A stretch of DNA of 64,000 nucleotides, taken from Pseudomonas saponiphila (GTDB lineage Bacteria; Pseudomonadota; Gammaproteobacteria; Pseudomonadales; Pseudomonadaceae). The stretch is from positions 2,170,001 to 2,234,000 of the forward strand of contig NZ_FNTJ01000002.1 of the NCBI RefSeq assembly GCF_900105185.1, read 5' to 3'. Shown piece after piece: positions 1-10,631 of this stretch. Below the pieces are notes generated by a model. It saw nothing but the letters and a program-made list of their open reading frames with translations. It was not told where the DNA came from and made no database searches. The translations under genes were made by a program, and so were the position numbers. Positions within the stretch are counted from its first letter, which is position 1, and every line of letters begins with the position of its first letter.

Positions 1-1180
1 AGTAGTAGCCGCGGCGAACCAGCAGGCCGATCAGCATGATCACCATCCACGGGGTGGTGCAGGTGATGATCAGCACCGCGAAGGTCGACACGCTCTGCAC
101 CAGGTTCGCCGCGAAGCGTCCGATGAAGATGAAGGCGATCGACAGCACGCCGATCAGCAGGGTCGCCTTGACCCGTGACAGCAGCCGTGGAAACACGCTG
201 GACATGTCCAGCCCGGTGCCATACAGCGAGGTGGTGCCGGTGGACATGCCGCCGATCACCGCGATCAGGCACACCGGCAGGAAGAACCAGCTCGGCGACA
301 CCGCCAGCAGCCCGCCGACGTAGTTGTTGGCGGCGATGTAGTCCGGCGCCTTGACCGCCACTATGGTGGCGGTGGCCAGGCCGAAGATGAACGGGATCAG
401 GGTGGCGAATTGGGCGGCGATCACCGCCAGCATGATGCGTCCCTTGGGAGTGTCCCGCGGGATGTAGCGCGACCAGTCGCCGAGGAAGGCGCCGAAGGAA
501 ATCGGGTTGCTCATGGCCACCAGCGCGGCGCCGATGAAGGCCGCCCAGAAACCCGCCTGGCCCAGGGCCAGGGTGCCGGCGAAATGGCTGTCGAAGGCCG
601 GGGCGAAGGCGAAGATCCCCAGCAGGAACAGCAGGCTGGCGGCCCATACGGCGATGCGGTTGACCCACAGCATGAAGCGGAAGCCGTAGATGCACACCGT
701 CAGCACCAGCAACGCGAACAGGCCGTAGGCCAGGCCCAGGGTCAGGTCGGTTTCCGGCAACTGCGCCAGGCGCTTGGCGCCGCCTACCAGGGCATCGCCC
801 GAACTCCAGACCGAGAGCGAGAAGAAGGCGATGGCGGTCAGCAATGACAGGAACGAGCCGACGATGCGCCCATGCACACCGAAATGCGCGCCGGAGGACA
901 CTGCGTTGTTGGTGCCGTTGAGCGGCCCGAACAGGCCCATGGGTGCGAGGATCAGTGCGCCTAGGGTCACCCCCAGGACAATCGCCCAGGCCCCGGCCTG
1001 GAACGACAGGCCGAACAGCACCGGGAAACTGCCCAGCACGGCGGTGGCGAAGGTGTTGGCACCGCCGAAGATCAAGCGAAACAGGTCGCCCGGGCCGGCG
1101 TCGCGTTCGTGGTCGGGGATCTGTTCCACCCCGTTGGTTTCGATGCTGCTAAGGCTTTTTTCTTTGTTGTTGTTATTCAT
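1..1180 (-). CDS. NCS1-family cytosine/purine-type permease (3' end outside window)
   Basis: An open frame starts with ATG at 1180 and stays open to the left edge, giving about 393 codons of an inner-membrane transporter. The N-terminus is polar (MNNNNKEKSL). It is followed by the NCS1-like stretch LIFGGANTFATAVLG and many hydrophobic helices, including GAWAIVLGVTLGALIL and LLVLTVCIYGF. NCS1 proteins are proton- or sodium-coupled permeases for cytosine, purines, allantoin and related compounds, and usually run 420-500 residues, so the C-terminal part is missing here. It is transcribed in the same direction as the NTF2-like gene and gbuA just upstream, with a 21-bp gap, so uptake of a guanidino or nitrogen-rich compound is a reasonable inference. 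The substrate cannot be read from the sequence. Confidence 0.85.
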   Translation of the reverse strand, partial: MNNNNKEKSLSSIETNGVEQIPDHERDAGPGDLFRLIFGGANTFATAVLGSFPVLFGLSFQAGAWAIVLGVTLGALILAPMGLFGPLNGTNNAVSSGAHFGVHGRIVGSFLSLLTAIAFFSLSVWSSGDALVGGAKRLAQLPETDLTLGLAYGLFALLVLTVCIYGFRFMLWVNRIAVWAASLLFLLGIFAFAPAFDSHFAGTLALGQAGFWAAFIGAALVAMSNPISFGAFLGDWSRYIPRDTPKGRIMLAVIAAQFATLIPFIFGLATATIVAVKAPDYIAANNYVGGLLAVSPSWFFLPVCLIAVIGGMSTGTTSLYGTGLDMSSVFPRLLSRVKATLLIGVLSIAFIFIGRFAANLVQSVSTFAVLIITCTTPWMVIMLIGLLVRRGYY

Positions 1181-1201
1181 GATCTGCTCCGATCACATTG
1201 G

Positions 1202-1609
1202 CTAAGGGGGTGGCAGCCCTTCCGGCATAGCGGATAAATGTTCGTGACAGGCCAGCCAAAGGCCTTGTTGTTGTTTGCGAAACACAATGGTTTCGCGTTC
1301 CTGGCTGAAGTGTTGCTCCCCTTGCATGCGCAGCCGCGTGGCCACGTCATGAATAAACACGGCGACGTCGCCCTGCAGGCTGACGACGGCGTTGCTCGAG
1401 GTGCACGAGAGCACCTCGAAGCCGTCCTCGGCGCGCCACTGGTCCCACAATGCTTGGTAGGCATCGCGCGACAGCAGCGGCTGAGGAAGGGTGTAGAAGA
1501 CGAAACTGGCATCGGCGCTGAACGCCGCGAAGTAGGCTTCGCGGTCGTTGCGGGCGAAGGCTGCGACCAGTTCGGCGGCGGCGTTGAGGACGTGCTGTCG
1601 GTCGCTCAT
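1202..1609 (-). CDS. NTF2-like/SnoaL-fold protein of unknown function
   Basis: This 135-residue protein shows the NTF2-like pattern: a helical start (HVLNAAAELVAAFARND), the segment AYFAAFSADASFVFYT, then alternating beta strands with VVSLQGDVAVFIHDV and ETIVFRKQQQGLWLACHEHLS. Proteins of this family (SnoaL/DUF4440) form small alpha+beta cones that act as enzymes or binding proteins, and the catalytic role here is not visible. The gene begins 9 bp after gbuA ends and precedes the permease, so the three are probably one operon. The same small gene sits between the transporter and guanidinobutyrase in related pseudomonads, as far as I recall. No signal peptide or membrane segment is present. 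Confidence 0.7.
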   Translation of the reverse strand: MSDRQHVLNAAAELVAAFARNDREAYFAAFSADASFVFYTLPQPLLSRDAYQALWDQWRAEDGFEVLSCTSSNAVVSLQGDVAVFIHDVATRLRMQGEQHFSQERETIVFRKQQQGLWLACHEHLSAMPEGLPPP

Positions 1610-1618
1610 GGCCGGGAC

Positions 1619-2569
1619 TCAGCGGTGGGCCACGCCGGGCAGCACGCAGAGCATTTCGTACAAAAGGTTGGCGCCCAGCAGTGAGGTGTTGCCGGTGGTG
1701 TCGTAAGGTGGCGAAACCTCCACCAGATCGCAGCCCACCAGGTCCAGGCCCTGGCAGCCACGGACGATCTCGATGGCCTGGATGGTGGTCAGGCCGCCGA
1801 TTTCCGGAGTGCCGGTGCCCGGTGCCCAGGCCGGGTCGATGCCGTCGATGTCGAAGCTCAGGTACACCGGGCCATTGCCGACCTTTTCACGGACCTCGGC
1901 CATCAGCGGTTCCAGGGATTTGTGCCAGCACTCTTCGGCCTGGACCACGCGGAAGCCCTGTTTGCGGCTCCAGTTGAAGTCTTCGGCGGTATAGCCCTGG
2001 GCACGCAGACCGATCTGTACCACCCGGTCGCAGTCCAGCAGGCCCTCTTCCACGGCGCGGCGGAAGGTGGTGCCGTGGGCGATCTTCTCGCCGAACATGT
2101 GGTCGTTGACGTCGGCGTGGGCATCGATGTGCACCAGCCCGACCTTGCCGTGTTTCTTGTGGATGGCCCGCAGGATCGGCAGGGTGATGGTGTGGTCGCC
2201 GCCCAGGGTCAGGGGAATCACGTTGTGTTCGAGGATGCCGTCGTAGGCTTCTTCGATGATGCGTACCGCGTCCAGCAGGTTGAAGGTGTTGATCGCCACA
2301 TCGCCAATATCGGCCACCGACAGCGAGTCGAACGGGGCGGCACCGGTGGCCATGTTGTAGGGGCGGATCATCACCGATTCGGCGCGGATTTCCCGCGGGC
2401 CGAAACGGGTGCCGGCGCGCAGCGAGGTGCCGATGTCCAATGGCACGCCGACGAAGGCCGCGTCCAGGCCGGCAGCGGATTGCAGATGGGGAAGACGCAT
2501 CATGGTGGCGATGCCGCCGAAGCGCGGCATTTCGTTGCCGCCCAGTGGTTGGTGGAGAATCTTGTCCAC
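1619..2569 (-). CDS. gbuA: Guanidinobutyrase (agmatinase/ureohydrolase family)
   Basis: This 316-residue cytoplasmic ureohydrolase carries all three manganese-binding signatures: GGDHT (about residue 120), DAHADVND (about 148-155) and SFDIDGIDPA (about 238-247). The family hydrolyses guanidino compounds to an amine or acid plus urea. The N-terminus (MDKILHQPLGGNEMPRFGG) and overall sequence match Pseudomonas GbuA, which converts 4-guanidinobutyrate to 4-aminobutyrate in the arginine decarboxylase/transaminase route, rather than plain agmatinase SpeB. The divergent LysR gene at 2927 fits GbuR. A polyamine agmatinase is the main alternative. The family call is firm and the substrate is inferred from similarity and context. 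Confidence 0.88.
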   Translation of the reverse strand: MDKILHQPLGGNEMPRFGGIATMMRLPHLQSAAGLDAAFVGVPLDIGTSLRAGTRFGPREIRAESVMIRPYNMATGAAPFDSLSVADIGDVAINTFNLLDAVRIIEEAYDGILEHNVIPLTLGGDHTITLPILRAIHKKHGKVGLVHIDAHADVNDHMFGEKIAHGTTFRRAVEEGLLDCDRVVQIGLRAQGYTAEDFNWSRKQGFRVVQAEECWHKSLEPLMAEVREKVGNGPVYLSFDIDGIDPAWAPGTGTPEIGGLTTIQAIEIVRGCQGLDLVGCDLVEVSPPYDTTGNTSLLGANLLYEMLCVLPGVAHR

Positions 2570-2926
2570 GGGATAGGCCTCATCGTTGTTTTATATTTAT
2601 GAGGTTGCGGGCGCAGCAGGTGTCGCCCGTTCAACCGAGTGGGCCGATTCTGCGAAATGTAGTGCAGGGAAAGAATCGCTACGGACAAATACTTAGTTCA
2701 GAATTTTCTAAACTAATGGTCGGGGTCGCGCTAGACTCCCGCGCTGCTGCCAATGCCCTGCGGGGCGCAGCAGTCTGCCCACGCCCGGAGTTACAAGCCG
2801 TGTTATCCAGGTGACGGGGGCGATTGAAAGTGGGCATGGACGGCATCGAGGCTGCTTCATCGCACGGCGTGAGCACGCGCACTTGTCACAGGGAAGTGGT
2901 CGTTTTGCCTGTTATCGGAGCCTGTC
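2570..2926. promoter_or_regulatory. Divergent gbuA/gbuR intergenic control region
   Basis: These 357 bp lie between two divergently transcribed genes and contain no convincing gene. The part at 2690-2730 is AT-rich with short dyads such as TTCAGAATTTTCTAAAC, which could hold promoters and a LysR-type operator. I could not assign exact -35/-10 boxes. Confidence 0.4.
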
Positions 2927-3820
2927 ATGGCCAACGCTTTACCTGATCTGAAACTATTGCGCATCTTCGTCAGCGTGGTGCGCCATCAGGGGTTCGCCAA
3001 TGCCCAGCAAGAGCTCAACCTCTCGACATCGGCCATCAGCACCTACATGAGCCAGCTGGAAGCCTCCCTGGGGCTGGTGCTCTGTCACCGTGGCCGGGGT
3101 GGATTCAGCCTGACCAGCAAGGGCGAGCTGTTTCACCAGGAAACCTTGCGCCTGCTGGGGGAACTGGAGGGCTTCGAGCAGTACGCGGCCGCCCTCAAGG
3201 GCGAGTTGCGCGGCACCCTGAACCTGGGAGTGATCGACTCCACCGTCAGCGACAAGGCCTTGCCGTTCGCCGAGGCCATCGGTGCCTACAGTCAGGAGCA
3301 TCCGGCGGTGCATTTGCACCTGTCGGTGATGAGCCCGCATGAGCTGCAACTGGGGGTGCAGGACAACCGCCTGGACCTGGCCATCGGTGCCTTCTCCACG
3401 CGCATGAGCGGCCTGGTGTACATGCCGCTGTACCGTGAGCAGCACTGGCTGTACTGCAGCAACCGGCATCCGCTGTACAGCGAGCGGCGCATTCCCGAGC
3501 AGGTCATCACCCAGCAGCGCATGGTCGGTCGCGGCTACTGGAGCCAGGCCGAGCTGGCCCGTCACGGCTTCAAGCACAGCGCGGCGACCGTGGAAAGCAT
3601 GGAGGCGCAGTTGATCCTGGTGTTGTCCGGGGCCTACATCGGCTACCTGCCGGAACACTACGCCCAGGCCTGGGCCGACAAGGGGGATCTGCGGGTGCTG
3701 CTGCCGGCGACCTTCGGTTATCAGGCGCCGTTCTCCATGATCATGCGCCGTGGCCGGGGTCGTGAGCCGCTGATCCAGACCTTCCGCGACCTGCTCAAGG
3801 CTCAGCTCAATCAGTCATAA
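2927..3820 (+). CDS. gbuR: LysR-family regulator, probable GbuR
   Basis: This 297-residue LysR-type regulator has an N-terminal winged HTH (residues about 8-65, LLRIFVSVVRHQGFANAQQ and LSTSAISTYMSQLEASLG) and a C-terminal periplasmic-binding-like effector domain (from about residue 92). It is divergent from gbuA, the classical arrangement in which a LysR protein activates its neighbour in response to substrate. In P. aeruginosa GbuR induces gbuA with 4-guanidinobutyrate. The effector is inferred from synteny only. The start ATG at 2927 gives a normal LysR N-terminus. Confidence 0.8.
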   Translation: MANALPDLKLLRIFVSVVRHQGFANAQQELNLSTSAISTYMSQLEASLGLVLCHRGRGGFSLTSKGELFHQETLRLLGELEGFEQYAAALKGELRGTLNLGVIDSTVSDKALPFAEAIGAYSQEHPAVHLHLSVMSPHELQLGVQDNRLDLAIGAFSTRMSGLVYMPLYREQHWLYCSNRHPLYSERRIPEQVITQQRMVGRGYWSQAELARHGFKHSAATVESMEAQLILVLSGAYIGYLPEHYAQAWADKGDLRVLLPATFGYQAPFSMIMRRGRGREPLIQTFRDLLKAQLNQS

Positions 3821-3829
3821 GGAATCTCC

Positions 3830-4429
3830 ATGTCCCGAGCACGCTGCGAGCGTTGCCTGCGCCCTGAGGGCCACTGTCTATGCCCACTGATACCGCGGCT
3901 GCCCAGTCGCACCCGGGTGCTGCTGTTGCAGCATCCCAGCGAGGTCAACCATGCCTTGAACACGGCGCGACTGGCAGCGCTGGGGTTGAGTAACGCCGAG
4001 TTGGTGGTTGGCGAGGTGTTCGAGGCCTTGCCGGCGCTGCTCGCCCAGCCCGGATACCGGGCCTGCTTGCTGTTCCCGGCGGATGATGCCCAGCCATTGC
4101 AGGCCTACGCCGAGACGGATGAGCCGCTGCTGCTGGTGGTGCCCGACGGCACCTGGCGCAAGGCGCGCAAGCTGTTGCACCTCAATCCGCTGCTGGCGGC
4201 CCTGCCGCGAGTGACCCTGGCCGCTGCGACGCCTTCGCGCTATCGCCTGCGCAAGGCCCCGGGGCCGGGTGCGCTGTCGACCCTGGAAGCGATTGTCCAG
4301 GCGTTGCAGGTGCTGGAGGCGCCGACCTCCTTCGAGCCCTTGCTGCGCCCCTTCGAGGCCTTGATCGAAGGGCAGATCGCGGCGATGGGTGAAGACACCT
4401 ACCAACGCAATCACAGCGCCAAACCCTGA
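3830..4429 (+). CDS. tapT: DTW-domain tRNA-uridine aminocarboxypropyltransferase
   Basis: This 199-residue protein of the DTW family transfers the 3-amino-3-carboxypropyl group of S-adenosylmethionine to a uridine in tRNA (acp3U47 in E. coli TapT/YfiP). The N-terminus has a cysteine cluster (RCERCLRPEGHCLC) typical of the zinc-binding part of the family. The family signature appears as PDGTWRKARK around residue 107. The gene follows gbuR after 9 bp with the likely ribosome site AAGGAATC, so it may be co-transcribed with gbuR, although function suggests an independent housekeeping role. Confidence 0.85.
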   Translation: MSRARCERCLRPEGHCLCPLIPRLPSRTRVLLLQHPSEVNHALNTARLAALGLSNAELVVGEVFEALPALLAQPGYRACLLFPADDAQPLQAYAETDEPLLLVVPDGTWRKARKLLHLNPLLAALPRVTLAAATPSRYRLRKAPGPGALSTLEAIVQALQVLEAPTSFEPLLRPFEALIEGQIAAMGEDTYQRNHSAKP

Positions 4430-4437
4430 GTTTTTTC

Positions 4438-4461
4438 TGTAGGAGCGGGCTTGCCCGCGAA
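4438..4461. repeat. Single REP element
   Basis: The palindromic core GCGGGCTTGCCCGC is preceded by TAGGA, the Pseudomonas REP signature also found at 20790, 28374 and 30203. It lies in the convergent gap between the DTW gene and the DUF454 gene and may act as a transcript-end hairpin. Confidence 0.7.
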
Positions 4462-4492
4462 AACTGGTACAGCACTCAGGCAGTGCCATGTC

Positions 4493-4885
4493 TCAGGTAC
4501 GCAAGGTTTTCTGCCGCAGGATGTAAGTGGTGACCAGCACCGCGCTGGTCAGCATGAAGCTGCGCGCCCAGATTGACGGCACCAGGTAGCAGGAAAAGCC
4601 GATGCTCAGCCACATCAGGCTGATCGCGTACACCTTGCCCTTGAGCGGAATGCCATTGCCATCCAGGTAGTCGCGGATCCATGGCCCCAGGTGCGGGTGG
4701 TGCACCAGCCATTGGTAGAAACGTGGCGAGCTACGGGCGAAAGAGGCGGCCGCCAGCAGCAGGAAAGGGGTGGTGGGCAATACCGGAAGGAAGATGCCGA
4801 TGACCCCCAGCGCTACGCTCAGCCAGCCGATGGCCAGCAGAACGTAACGCAATACCCGGGGGCGTTGGCCTATGGGCTTGGCCAT
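4493..4885 (-). CDS. DUF454 (YbaN-like) inner-membrane protein
   Basis: This 130-residue membrane protein has two hydrophobic segments near the N-terminus (VLLAIGWLSVALGVIGIFL and FLLLAAASFA). The motif LPVLPTTPFLLLAA and the following HPHLGPWIRDY are hallmarks of DUF454/YbaN. A further pair of membrane segments lies near the C-terminus. The molecular function of the family is unknown. It ends against the DTW gene in convergent orientation and follows the YecA-like gene by 10 bp in the same direction, so the two probably share a transcript. Confidence 0.82.
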   Translation of the reverse strand: MAKPIGQRPRVLRYVLLAIGWLSVALGVIGIFLPVLPTTPFLLLAAASFARSSPRFYQWLVHHPHLGPWIRDYLDGNGIPLKGKVYAISLMWLSIGFSCYLVPSIWARSFMLTSAVLVTTYILRQKTLRT

Positions 4886-4895
4886 AGGCGCCGAC

Positions 4896-5483
4896 TCAGT
4901 GGTGACGAGGCTTGAGCAGCGCGGGTTTTTCGTCGGGGGCGTTGCACAGCAGGTACAACGCCGTCAGGGCTTCGGGGATCTGCACGATCATGTCGTCCAT
5001 CAGGTTGGCATCGGTGGCGATGTCCGAGAATTCCGGCTGCTCGTCGAACAGGCCGGAGCCGACCATGATCGGCAGCAGCATCTCGCTGACTTCTTCCTCT
5101 GCGGTTTCGAACCAGGCCGCTTCACGCAGGAATACGCCTTCCATGAAACCAATGCACCAGCCGCGTAGGTCGGAGTCGTCCGGGTCGTCGCCCAGGTCGA
5201 GTTCGCAGGGCAGCTCGAACTCCTCGTCGGAGGCCAGTTGGCGGGCGATGTGCGCCTTGAGGGCCAGCAGCGTGGATTCGATGGCTTCGCGTTCGGCGTC
5301 GTCGCGGTAATGCGGCTCTTCGGCGAACAGGGCGTCGATCCACTCACGGTCGGGAACGCTTTCCGAACAGATCGACAGCGCGGTCAGGTAGCCGTGAGCG
5401 GCCACGTAGTCCAGCGCCTCGTCGTGCAGATCATCTGCATCGAGGAAGACTTGCAGGCGGGTTAGTTGCTCAGCGAAGGACAT
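4896..5483 (-). CDS. UPF0149 / YecA-YgfB-like family protein
   Basis: This acidic 195-residue cytoplasmic protein has long helices (residues 3-45) and the YecA-type core GWCIGFMEGVFLREAAWF around residues 128-145, followed by ALTALYLLC near the end. UPF0149 proteins such as YgfB are small helical proteins of uncertain function. YgfB of P. aeruginosa modulates expression of some stress genes. No SEC-C zinc motif is present at the C-terminus, unlike full-length YecA. It lies upstream of and co-directional with the DUF454 gene. Confidence 0.7.
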   Translation of the reverse strand: MSFAEQLTRLQVFLDADDLHDEALDYVAAHGYLTALSICSESVPDREWIDALFAEEPHYRDDAEREAIESTLLALKAHIARQLASDEEFELPCELDLGDDPDDSDLRGWCIGFMEGVFLREAAWFETAEEEVSEMLLPIMVGSGLFDEQPEFSDIATDANLMDDMIVQIPEALTALYLLCNAPDEKPALLKPRHH

Positions 5484-5757
5484 TGACGGCTACCTTGGGG
5501 AATAAACGATGCTGAATTCTAGGCTTTCTTGCGCGCTCAAGCCAGCTGTGGGGCAGATTTGAGCGGTTCTAAAGGTTACCAGCGGTCCTTTGTCCGCGCC
5601 CTCTGTCGGGTAGGGCTCGGGTATACTGCCGCGTTTTGTGATGCCCTGCAGGCCCGAACGCAGTTGCGGACAAGTCCGCTAACGCATTTGTCGGTGAAGC
5701 GTGCCGGTTTTTCGGCCAGTCTGCGCCCAGGGAATTCGGTGATTTTTGGAGTTTTTC

Positions 5758-7884
<2,127 letters not shown>

Positions 7885-8003
7885 GGGGGTGCGTCAATGT
7901 TGTAACGATTCAGTCCCTTACAGGCCTTGCCTCCGTGCAAGGGGCATGCTTAGCTGACTAATAATTAGGTTTTCTTTATTTTCAGTCTGATCATGAGTGT
8001 TTT

Positions 8004-8438
8004 ATGCCGTTAACCGATGAACACCGTTTTGGTATGCAGCTGGCGCATATGTCTCGCGGCTGGCGTGCCGAACTGGATCGCCGCCTGGCCGGGCTCGGCC
8101 TGTCCCAGGCCCGTTGGCTGGTGCTGTTGCACCTGGCTCGTTTCGAAGACGCGCCAACCCAGCGTGAGCTGGCACAAAGTGTCGGCGTGGAGGGTCCAAC
8201 CCTGGCCCGTCTGCTGGACAGCCTGGAAACCCAGGGTCTGGTCCAGCGCCAGGCGGTAATGGAAGATCGTCGGGCGAAGAAGATCGTGCTCTGTCCTTCT
8301 GCCCGGCCCCTGATCGAACAGATCGAAACCATTGCTACCGCCTTGCGCCATGAATTGTTCATTGGCGTCGACGATGAAGACCTGCGGGTCTGCATGCGCG
8401 TTCATGGGCGCATCCTGGCCAATCTGGAAAAATCCTGA
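8004..8438 (+). CDS. MarR/SlyA-family transcriptional regulator
   Basis: This 144-residue regulator is a winged-helix MarR protein. It has an N-terminal dimerisation helix, the recognition helix-turn-helix TQRELAQSVGVEGPTLARLL (residues 53-72) and the wing VMEDRRAKKIVLC (about 86-98). The family controls membrane, efflux or virulence genes as a dimer on palindromes, with small phenolic ligands. Its position between recQ and the patatin gene plpD is conserved in P. aeruginosa (PA3341 between PA3344 and PA3339), so it may respond to envelope lipids, though that is speculative. It stands alone, separated by 119 bp from recQ. Confidence 0.85.
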   Translation: MPLTDEHRFGMQLAHMSRGWRAELDRRLAGLGLSQARWLVLLHLARFEDAPTQRELAQSVGVEGPTLARLLDSLETQGLVQRQAVMEDRRAKKIVLCPSARPLIEQIETIATALRHELFIGVDDEDLRVCMRVHGRILANLEKS

Positions 8439-8447
8439 CACCTTCCG

Positions 8448-8467
8448 CCGGGGTTGCCTGACCCCGG
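8448..8467. terminator. Hairpin between convergent marR and plpD
   Basis: A 7-bp perfect stem (CCGGGGT / ACCCCGG) encloses a 6-nt loop, followed by a weakly T-rich stretch. It sits in the convergent gap and could end either transcript. Confidence 0.45.
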
Positions 8468-8535
8468 TTCGTCCTGTATTTGCCTATCCCTGAATATTGC
8501 TGATTGCGCCACCCGGTGCGGCACTTGCGCGTCTG

Positions 8536-10406
8536 TCAGAAAGTCTGGCCGAGGTTCAGCGACAGGGCCTTCTGGTTGTCGTCGTTGAAGCCGTAGCTGA
8601 AATTCAATGGCCCCAGCGGCGTATCGAACCCGAGGAAGATGCTTGCGGCATTGATATAGCCGCTGTCAAAGGCGTTGTCGTTGTTCCACGCCCGACCACG
8701 CTCCAGCGAACCTCCCAGGTACAACGGGAAATCCAGCGGCAGGTAGGAGCGTGGCGTCAGTCGACGCAAGTACACGGCCCGGGCCAGGGTGATGTTCTGC
8801 CCGGACAACGCGTCCTGGCGGAAGCCCGACAACTGCCGGGCGCCACCGAGGAGGAAGCTGGAAGTCACCACGTCGGTGTTGTCCAGGGTCCGGCCGTAGC
8901 GTCCGCCGAGGACGAAGGTATTGGGGCCGCTGCTCAAGGCCTTGTCCAGCTTGAATTCCCACTGGCGGTAGCGGTTGTCCGAGCCCAAGCTGGGTTCAAA
9001 CTGGCGCAGGGTCAGTCCGATGTCCTCACCGGAGTGCGGGAAGTAGACGTTGTCCAGCGAATCGAAGGAGTACTGCAGCTGGTAGTAGCCTTCGTTGAAG
9101 TGCACGCTGGGCAAGTCGTGATCGCCGATGCGTACATCGGCCTTGCCCCAGGCTTCGCCGACACCGAAGCGGACTTCGCCGCTGTTGCCGATCTGTCGTC
9201 CCAGGTTGAGGCCGAGGCCGTAGCGTTCCACGCGATACTCGGCGATCGGATCGTTGTCCAGCACCGCTTCGACGTTCTGGGCTTCGGCGGCGATGAAGGG
9301 GGCAATGAAGTAGCGCGAGCCGGCGTCCAGTGGCTGGTAGAACTCGCTGTAGATTTCCTGCTGGTCGCCGACCTGCACACGGGTCAGCCACTCCGCACCG
9401 AGGCTGTTGATTCCGTTCATGCGATAGCTGGCGCCGATATTGAAGGCGCTGTCGCCACGCATGTCATCGGACAGGTTCAGGCCCAGGCGCAGGTAGTCGG
9501 TGCCGCTGCGCTTGCCGCGGGCACTGATCACCAGGGTGTTGTCCTGGCCCTTGTGGGTTACGCGATACTGCACCCGCTCGAAGAAATCCAGGCCGTACAA
9601 GGTGCCCATGTCGGTTTCCAGGCGGCCCAGGTCCAGGGGCTCGCCGATCCGCTGGCGGATGTAGTAGCGAATGACCTCATCGCTGACCTTGGAGTCGTTC
9701 TCCACCTTGATCGCGCTGATGATGGGCGTGCGCTGGCTGGGCTGGCGCGCGGCCGTCAACTGCGCGTCCTGCGGCTCGGCGGGGTGCAGGCGAGCCAGGC
9801 GCGCGTCGAGGATGCGGGTGGCGCGATAACCGGCGTCGATCACTTCCTGGGCGCGGCCGAAGTCGGTGACGCCGAAGCTCGACAGCGAAGGTTGGATCAG
9901 CACGTCGTCCTTGTGCAGAGTCGCCAATTGTTCTTCCGAATTGCGGCGGGTCATCAGGGTGATGGACTGGTTGAGTACATCCACCACGGTATTGAGTTGC
10001 TTGCGCGAGCGCAGCGGGGTGCCGATGTCTACCACAATGGCAATGTCGACCCCCATGTCCCGGGCCACATCCAGGGGAATGTTGTCGGTCATGCCGCCGT
10101 CCACCAATAGCCGCCCATCCAGTTCCACCGGGGCGAATACCGCCGGAATCGACATGCTGGCGCGGATTACCTGGGGCAGGTGGCCTTTGCGGAACACCAC
10201 CTTTTCGCCGCTGGCGATGTCCGTGGCCACGGCCCTGAAGGGGATTGGCAGCTTGTCGAAGTCCCGGGTGTCACTGGCGTGGGCCAGTTTGCTTTCCAGT
10301 AACAACGCCAGGTTCTGGCCCTGGATCACCCCCAGGGGCAGGCCGAGGCTGCCGTCGTCACGGAAGCTGAGTTTCTGCTTGACCAGAAAGTCCCGATCGT
10401 CCTGCT
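8536..10406 (-). pseudogene. plpD: plpD 3' fragment: rest of patatin domain, POTRA and outer-membrane barrel
   Basis: This is the larger part of a PlpD-type patatin-like autotransporter (type Vd secretion), cut at the IS insertion. Reading across the removed IS restores the frame (PFRRKQDDRDFLVKQK). The fragment holds the patatin catalytic aspartate motif (LLVDGGMTDNIP), a POTRA-like segment (ISAIKVENDSKVSDEVIRYY) and a 16-strand-type beta barrel ending in LNLGQTF with the terminal Phe of outer-membrane proteins. Intact PlpD is a secreted lipolytic enzyme. Here the active-site serine and the signal peptide are on the other side of the IS. An internal ATG at 10329 exists, but without a signal sequence export is not expected. 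The gene is therefore a recent pseudogene. Confidence 0.88.
10401..10406. repeat. Target-site duplication, left copy (CCTGCT)
   Basis: The six bases CCTGCT directly precede IS copy A and recur immediately after it at 13048-13053. This matches the 4-8 bp duplications made by IS21-family transposition and marks a simple insertion into plpD. Confidence 0.85.
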
Positions 10407-10631
10407 TGCGGATTTCGGAGCACCGTGACCGGCCGTTTCGGTTGATCGTGACCGGTCATTTCGCTAACGCGTGACCGCTCATTTCGGTAGCAACGTGACC
10501 GATTTTCCGCCTGTTCCGAAACAGGTGGTCACGGCTTACCGAAATCGCCGGTCACGACTTAGCGAAAGCCTTCCCCTTCGTTGCGCATGACCTGATGCGC
10601 CGCCATCCTCGACCGATTTCGGGAGAGGAAG

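Noticed and set aside
2598..2882. Small frames in the gbuA/gbuR intergenic region
   Set aside because: No ribosome sites, atypical composition, and location over the expected divergent promoters.
8497..10110. 537-codon open frame on the plus strand
   Set aside because: It is antisense to the beta-barrel part of plpD and shows Val/Ala/Gln-rich noise without domains.
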